A DNA stretch of 51,976 bases from Saccoglossus kowalevskii (Eukaryota > Hemichordata > Enteropneusta > Harrimaniidae), in the NCBI RefSeq assembly GCF_000003605.2, contig NW_003115458.1, forward strand, positions 92,128 to 144,103. Direction: 5' to 3'. Shown here piece by piece: positions 12,141-51,976 of this stretch. How positions within the stretch are numbered: the stretch's first letter is position 1; each line of letters begins with the position of its first letter. A program made the translations under genes and the position numbers. Below the pieces are notes generated by a model. That model had not been told where the DNA came from and ran no database searches. It was given only the letters and a program-made list of their open reading frames with translations.

Positions 12141-13680
12141 AAAAAAGTATTTGAGAATTTGAGAAATTCACTTTATTCTAGGTTGTGAATTGTATGAAGG
12201 GGAAAGACATTTTTATTTAAAGAACGTTATATCAAAACAAACTAGGAAAAAGGAAAGACAAAATAACCTTTGCAGTAACAATTGTAGTATTGCATTGGCC
12301 GAATATTTAAAAAGTAAAATATACAAAATTGAATAAAAACAAGTTTTTTTTTTTCTGTAATAGTTATTTTTTGTTTTTAATAGTTTCTCGTTATGTATTG
12401 TTTGTTTCTGTCTAAGTAATGTATTTTATGTTGTTTCTTCACCATACAGTGCCATCAGATGGTACTTGTTAAAACAAGTTATTATTATATAAACATCTAC
12501 TTTTAAGTTGTTGCTTACTGCCCTCTTGCACATGTCACGTGACCAGTGCGGGTCCAGTAGCATCACGGTATCAAAGGAAAGGGCAGAACAATATCCTATC
12601 CCTGTCATCGTATTCATGGCCCTCGAGCCCGGCCCTCGAGGTAGTACCATGTTATTCACGCCCACTTTGGAAGGACCGTTCGGTCGACGACACGGAGACA
12701 CATCATAACGTCAAGTTGTTTGAAGTAGGGTATATTAACATGGAGGTAAAACAAGAGTTTAATGACCACACTGTTGCATTTGTATGGTGTCGAGTCGAGA
12801 AACTTGCTTGACGTAAAACAATGTTGTCCCGTTCATATGATAACTTCAAGTTAATTGCAATCGTGTGATAGAACACTACTCAAAAGTAAATAATAATAAT
12901 ATAATTTTCCATATTTTTACATAGTATATGTGACATTTTATTTACAATAACGAAAAAGAAAAAAAAATACTGTGTCACTATAATAGTACAAAATGGAGTG
13001 AAAATAGCATGTTTTGTCTGTGTTATGTCATTTTACAACTGTTTCATATGGCAAGATAATATCCTTGATATGTTCTAGTAGGATACAGGTGTTATCGGGT
13101 TCGAGGTTCGTTGTTCTGTGAAAGTGTCGGATGCAGGTTTGGAGGATAGATCATCGTCAGGTAAACGAGTAACTCTGTCTGAGTTGAATTTGGGTATGAT
13201 GCTTGGCTTTGACAGTACCTTCTGGGAAACCGACGCACAGGTGAGATTCTACCTGCTCAATCAAAAGTCACACAAGTCGCTGTTTGTCGTTTTTCATTTA
13301 TAATATAACACACACCCAGAGTTATGCGTCCCAGGGCCTAATTGTACGACAGCACAGAGTGATGAGCCGTTGATGACGGCTGTCCGGCCGTCGCCCTACT
13401 CGTCATCCGTCTCTTCGTCTACCGAGTACTTCATACTCGTACAGTTGCATTGTGGGATATATTGTGTTGTCTTGAGATCACTGCGTAATCATGCAAAATA
13501 ATGTGCGCCCGCAGCGACTGAATTAAAAACAATTTGGGCAGCTATCACCCCTGTGATTGCTCATGCAACGAAAGGAAATACCTTCGTATACTTGTTGGTG
13601 TATCTCAGACTAGTGACACATGGTAAAACATTCATATACAGTTTCTTTCAAAGGACTTGTTAATGTCTAGAAGTTTTAAA
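12141..13680. other. Intergenic sequence without supported gene
   Basis: AT-rich with a more mixed stretch at 12430-12820, where open frames on both strands overlap each other and match nothing I recognise. A 61-codon open frame at 13118-13303 likewise has no recognisable motif and no partner exon. I see no tRNA, rRNA or clear promoter. Confidence 0.5.
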
Positions 13681-13681
13681 T

Positions 13682-13840
13682 AATATGAGGTTATTACGAG
13701 GATACTGCAAAGTATGCACGAAGACAGTACAGCGGAAGTATCGATCGACGCGCAATCTTATACTCTCTTTTCCTACCCAGGAATACATCATGGGAATGCC
13801 GAAACCCAAAACGTTTAGAACAGATTTAGCGAACTTCTTT
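13682..13840 (+). repeat. Dispersed repeat E, copy 1
   Basis: The stretch from ATGAGGTTATTACGAGGATA through GTATGCACGAAGACAGTACA to GGGAATGCCGAAACC and TTTAGAACAGATT matches, in reverse complement, the element at 27731-27904, over about 150 bp with moderate divergence. This copy has lost part of the second hairpin arm seen in the other. Confidence 0.75.
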
Positions 13841-13916
13841 GTTTGGAGTCCTGTCAAACCCTGGTGTCAGCCATGTCTGTCTTTATTATTAGAGGACGCG
13901 TTTTTTTAACACGACA

Positions 13917-14315
13917 GATATCGAGTTCATTTCCTGAGAAACCTATAAACAAAAGAATATGCAATAACTTGTGAAGATGAAGAACATTTTCTATTGAATT
14001 GCCAAAAATATAACACACAAACACAGAGAAAACTTCATCCAAAAAATTATAACACTACTTTCATCCAACAATAAAAATATACACAGATCACATATATACT
14101 CTCAAGCAAAGATCCTGGCATAATTATAGAACTTGCCAATTATATTTACACAACAAAAAGATTTATTTAACATTTAAATACTAGTTAAGTTCTTTTGTTT
14201 TGTTTTTTGTACAATTCTTACATATATCTTGTTATTTTTTTAAAACTCTTTTTGCTGTACCTATCCTATGTAAATCTTTTTACACGGAGGCAATAAAGGT
14301 ATTATTATTATAAGA
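13917..14315 (+). pseudogene. Non-LTR retrotransposon 3' end relic
   Basis: A frame around 13972 reads CEDEEHFLLNCQKYNTQ, the cysteine-rich motif near the C terminus of many invertebrate non-LTR retrotransposon polyproteins. Stops upstream break it. The sequence continues through an AT-rich 3' region to CACGGAGGCAATAAAGGTAT and ATTATTATTA, a typical 3' tail with a short microsatellite. It is a dead 5'-truncated copy. Confidence 0.65.
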
Positions 14316-17300
14316 CGGCACGCTGTAACTTATAGCGTTACGGTGACAGATTATTGTCAGTGTTTTCTAATGACAAAATGAATTTTCATGGTGGTATATG
14401 CAAACCGCTGCTAAATTGTCATTTTATGCATATTATTCACTCCCTATCTCAATAAACAAAGTCACGTGAGCACACTGTGTACTAATGCTAAAACTATTAA
14501 TTATAGACAGACATAAATTATATGAATGCGCTCCAATACAGTACACGTGTCAAAACGTACCCTACTCGTATTAAATCAACAAAAGCAAAGCGCAATAAAT
14601 AATTTTTAAAAAAAGGACAAAAGAAAATTACCGGTTACGTGCTCAAGGCGTATTTACCTTTGTTTGTGCAGTGACTTAAACAAACTTATTCAATGACGCA
14701 AGTTTTCGTATTTGGGTCAACAAGAAAGGCGTTGTTTGAACCATAGAGGTTTATACCTCCATGTTTAAACACAACAGTGGTATCCACTCTCAACTGCCAG
14801 TATACTGACAACGGTTTGAAGTGGAACCCCTGTAGTTCTTACGACTCCACCCTCTGTATAAACAAAAGTGGGCGTAGATCCGGGGCGTAGATACAGTCAC
14901 GGTTTATAACGTCAATACTTTATTGTTTCTATGATATCTTCTCCCAGTGCACGTTATTTCGTAATGTGTAATTTAATTAAGATAAGATAACAATATGTTC
15001 TGTTTGGGGGAACGTAGTCAACTGAAAACGTTGAGGGCGCTAAACACACTTTTAGTACTAGTAATAATCGGAGTTTGTATGTAATGCATTACGTCATTAT
15101 ACCATATTTTCGACAATCAACAAATGTTTGAGTTTTGACCAACTAGCGAATACATCTGATCAAATCTGCTGCACAGTCGCCCAGGTGCATTAACTACAGG
15201 CCGCTATTTTTTTTTTCTTCGCATAACTTCACCCTTTGTGTCCCAATTGTTGAATCAAATATCGCTCTTTTGAGACGAATAGCAGCGGAAACTTCGATAT
15301 TTTGCGATAAATTAAGGACAGTTTTACCATCTTAAGTCACATGAGTGAATACATTCACGTATCAACAAGACAACAAATGACCGACAATATAAGTAGCGCC
15401 GCTGTCACGTGGCTCAGGCTGTTTGTTAGAGGTGACTGAAGTGATGCAGCGTTACACAATTACAATTGATCCAATCACAGTCACGGTCCTTCTATCCAAC
15501 TTATCCATTATTTGCAGCGATACGTCCCACACTGTGGTAGATAGTGGGTTATCACGTTCCATCAATACGGGGCCAGTGCCCGTGGTAGGCTGTTCAATTA
15601 TCAGTAAAATCGGACTCTGATGTATTATTGGGTTCATGACCCATTTCGTGTCCGGTCTATCTGGATATTTGAGGGGTGGTTTAGACGGAGGGGGCGATTT
15701 CAACCGTAGTGGAGATTAGCCGCTAGCAACGCTATTTCCAGTTACACAATAATTGCTTGTAGTTGGATTCCAACGTTGCATCGCAACGCTACACGCTACA
15801 CTGCCCCCCCCCCCACACACACACACACACCATGGACTCTACGTTGCATAATTCCGTAGTCAGAAAACCCACTTTATTGGTATTTGTATGTACTTTCAGT
15901 CGGCATACAGTGTATCACATCATACAACGTTTTGTAAAATTTTCTAAAAAAACGAATGAGTAAATGAATGTGTACTGGAATAACCTATGCCAGTTTGTTG
16001 GCGAGTAAAACAATATTCGGTGGCGCCAAAAGCCCACGCTTTTGGCCAGTCTTGCTAACACATCTAAATATCCACGATAACATAGGTAACGGTAGTGTGC
16101 ATCGCATTTCACACATTTTGACACAATCAAGGATTTGGCAACCCCTTATGGGCATTGAGTTTCACGCAGACAAATAATTTAATATTCCCTACAAGTTTCA
16201 ACGCACACAGTCATAATAGTCGAATAGTATTACACATATTCTCACAGCTTACTTCTATGCTGTCCAGCGTACACATGCATTATGTTGGCGATTCCCGCCA
16301 CTCATTGCCACAAGTCTGCAAATAAAATTTTGACCGATTCGGAAAAAAACATGCCATGACCCTCTGGTTATTTTAATATAAAGAGGTAAATATTGACGAC
16401 ATATCCTAATTTCCATCACCATCCGTAAAGGTGTCAATCGGGAGATAGGTACCCCGTACAGTCGCTATTCAACTTTATTACGTGTACAATGTGCGCCATT
16501 TCTGCGTCAATCGGAATACCAGATAGATCTCAAATTGGTAACGCTCTCGTTGCCCTATAGTGTTCCGCAAACAGTACTGACACACATTGGTTCAGTCTGT
16601 CAGAAAGATATATTAATAATGGAATGTTCGATTGAAATGAAATATTGCATATACGGCAATAAATCATTCACCCGCTCAAAGTTAATTTATGCGAAAATGT
16701 AAAATTTGGAGAGAAAAATCGCCGAGATAAGTCATTTTAAAAATCGCACTTATCTGCAATACGACTATATGTACTGGTACTATGACACACTTCATCGATG
16801 ATTGGTCGTCGATTTACAGGCATTTAATTGAAATTGTAGACGATCTTTTATTTAAAATGTCAACATTTTAGCACAATTCCCAGTCGTTTCTAATGTGCCA
16901 GACAGAACTGTATAACTCTAATCGAAAACCAAACATCACTACAGTAGCTCAGATTTAGTATCACAATAAACAGTTGACAAAATAAGAACCCCCTTGGATG
17001 AGACCCTGGGGCATAGTCTGGTATGTTTACGAACGACATTACCGACTGTTTACACATACTAGTATTAGCATGCTCGCGTTTTGACCACCGTCCCATTCAC
17101 ACTGACACATATATAGCATTAATGTTACTCCCACGGTTGTTTCCGGCGAAGGTTATACCCCCACTGTCAGACTCAAATCAACGACTTTATCAGGCTTCGC
17201 TTCATACGTGTTGGGAACATAAGTTTTACTCGATACACCTCCGTTTGGATGTTTACTGAATTTACAGAATAAAGAACTCATTACCGGTGATATGTTTATA

Positions 17301-18236
17301 TACAAAGTAATAACAAAAAGGAATACGCGCAAATTTGAGGTTTGAGTAGTTTGAGACAGGCTGGTCAGACCACATGTACGCAGATTCATTTGAAGTACTG
17401 GCTAGTTTCGAACTCCGACGCAGTATTTCGACTACAATAGACATTTCATGATGCATGTTACACGGCACATAGAGCACAAACAAACGTGACACCGGGGTTA
17501 AGACCGTCTATTCACCGCCCCAAAATTCAATTGCCTGCGAATGACCTACAATCGGGTGTGGTCACCAATGTGGATTGGGAACATTGTGTCTGGGAATAGC
17601 ACATTGTAATTGAATTGGTGTTACATTGACTTTATCTTACGTTGGCAACCGAAGATTGGGAATGACAAATAGCACAACACAAGGTGAATCTGGCCATCAT
17701 TTTGATTTGGCAACAGAATATTCTATACAAATAACTTATATCAGCAGATACCTCCGACCATGAATGAATTCAATAGTATTTTTTCAATTGTCAACATATT
17801 TCTTTGTGTGTTACAAAATAAGCCGTATTTGCCTTTCAAAGAAACATACCAAATCGGAATTCAACCATTTGTGATTCACAATCGTTCTATTGTAAAAAAA
17901 AATAAAATAAAAGCGAAAGTCGACTTAAATGTATTTCTGATGAAATATGTAACTTTTGTTTCCAAAAAGTTATGAATCTAAAACAATGCTGTAAAAATTT
18001 GATTGTACCTCTAAAATTTGGTGACGAGACGTCCAAGTCGTTCTGCAACCCATTGATTCTCACGCTCCCTGGGAAAAAGTGGTTCCGCCCACGTGTTACA
18101 AGGTTATCCGTTCACCTCTGTTACAAACACTGTCCCTCCTTGTCCTTTCATGTAAGTTGACTATAACTTCTCTGCATACAAGTCCTGAAGAACTCTCTCT
18201 GTAAAGTGACCATTGGTGAAGTACAACACACGGCCA
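14316..18236. other. Intergenic region upstream of the giant modular gene
   Basis: 3.9 kb with no supported gene. It contains a small palindrome CATAGAGGTTTATACCTCCATG at about 14742-14763, a poly-C/(CA)n tract at 15804-15831, and scattered open frames under 90 codons that overlap on both strands and resemble nothing I know. The last 150 bp or so before 18237 must hold the 5' UTR and promoter if exon 1 is right; I see no convincing TATA box. Confidence 0.5.
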
Positions 18237-51724
<33,488 letters not shown>

Positions 51725-51836
51725 GTGAGTATCCAAAAAAGTCATTATGAAATATTTATTCGGGTTATCATTATCTTTCAGATATATTGTCAGATATTTT
51801 GTTTCTTGTGCTTGCAAACTAGTTAAATATATAGTT

Positions 51837-51976
51837 AATCGTACCAACATAGATATATATTGTTGACTGTGCCTATCAACTAGTTAGATATATTGTTGAT
51901 TGTGGCTATCAACTAGTTAGATAAATTGTTGACTGTGCCTATCAACTAGTTAGATATATTGTTGACTGTGCCTACC
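51837..51976. repeat. 33-bp tandem repeat running to the window edge
   Basis: The unit TATCAACTAGTTAGATATAT TGTTGACTGTGCC has exact 33-bp spacing at 51874, 51907 and 51940, with more degenerate copies before. It lies in the intron after exon 47 and continues past the window. Confidence 0.85.

Noticed and set aside
12426..12811. Overlapping open frames of 66-91 codons on both strands
   Set aside because: No recognisable domain, no splice context, and mutually overlapping in antisense; the mixed base composition alone explains them.
13118..13303. 61-codon open frame, possibly an exon
   Set aside because: No homologue recognised and no partner exon in phase nearby; too short to support alone.

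Overview
The window is eukaryotic nuclear DNA: AT-rich, intron-dense, full of short interspersed and tandem repeats, with one run of 50 Ns that looks like an assembly gap. The gene content (a metazoan HIRA and a very large secreted protein built from EGF, VWD, C8, TIL and fibronectin III domains) and the repeat style point to a marine invertebrate. I lean towards a non-vertebrate deuterostome such as a hemichordate, but the species cannot be fixed from the sequence alone.

Layout. (1) Positions 330-10908, minus strand: the first nine coding exons (274 codons) of HIRA, the H3.3 histone chaperone subunit. The gene runs off the left edge. Its introns hold a 69-bp tandem repeat, a 1.5-kb DNA transposon with 9-bp target duplications, one TTAA-flanked MITE and two long blocks of 150-220-bp degenerate repeats. 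(2) Positions 10909-18236: the HIRA promoter side and a 7.3-kb divergent intergenic region. It has a transposon interrupted by the N gap and decayed non-LTR retrotransposon pieces, and no gene I can support. (3) Positions 18237-51724, plus strand: 47 consecutive coding exons (7953 nt, 2651 codons, open and phase-consistent throughout) of one giant secreted modular protein that continues past the right edge. Only the link between the signal-peptide exon and exon 2, across a 9.1-kb repeat-rich intron, rests mainly on phase compatibility.

The large protein reads: signal peptide - 6 EGF - [VWD-C8-TIL-TILa] - 5 EGF - [VWD-C8-TIL-TILa] - 6 EGF - 2 FN3 - [VWD-C8-TIL-TILa] - 2 FN3 - [VWD-C8-TIL ...]. 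Exon borders and phases repeat exactly in each VWD cassette, so the gene grew by tandem duplication of a seven-exon cassette and by phase-1 shuffling of EGF and FN3 exons. Each FN3 exon ends in a small two-cysteine tail resembling the last hairpin of an EGF domain, an unusual hybrid module. The assembly resembles tectorin, zonadhesin, IgGFc-binding protein and invertebrate adhesive proteins; a role in a gel, matrix or adhesive secretion is inference.

Repeats tell a second story. Related element families recur in the introns of both genes: three copies of a TAGACTGGC-ended element, three copies of a TTAA MITE, two of a CTTTA-ended MITE and two of a hairpin element. Several lie within a few bases of exons or have copied splice-site sequence, notably a tandemly repeated 3' splice site in front of the first VWD exon.
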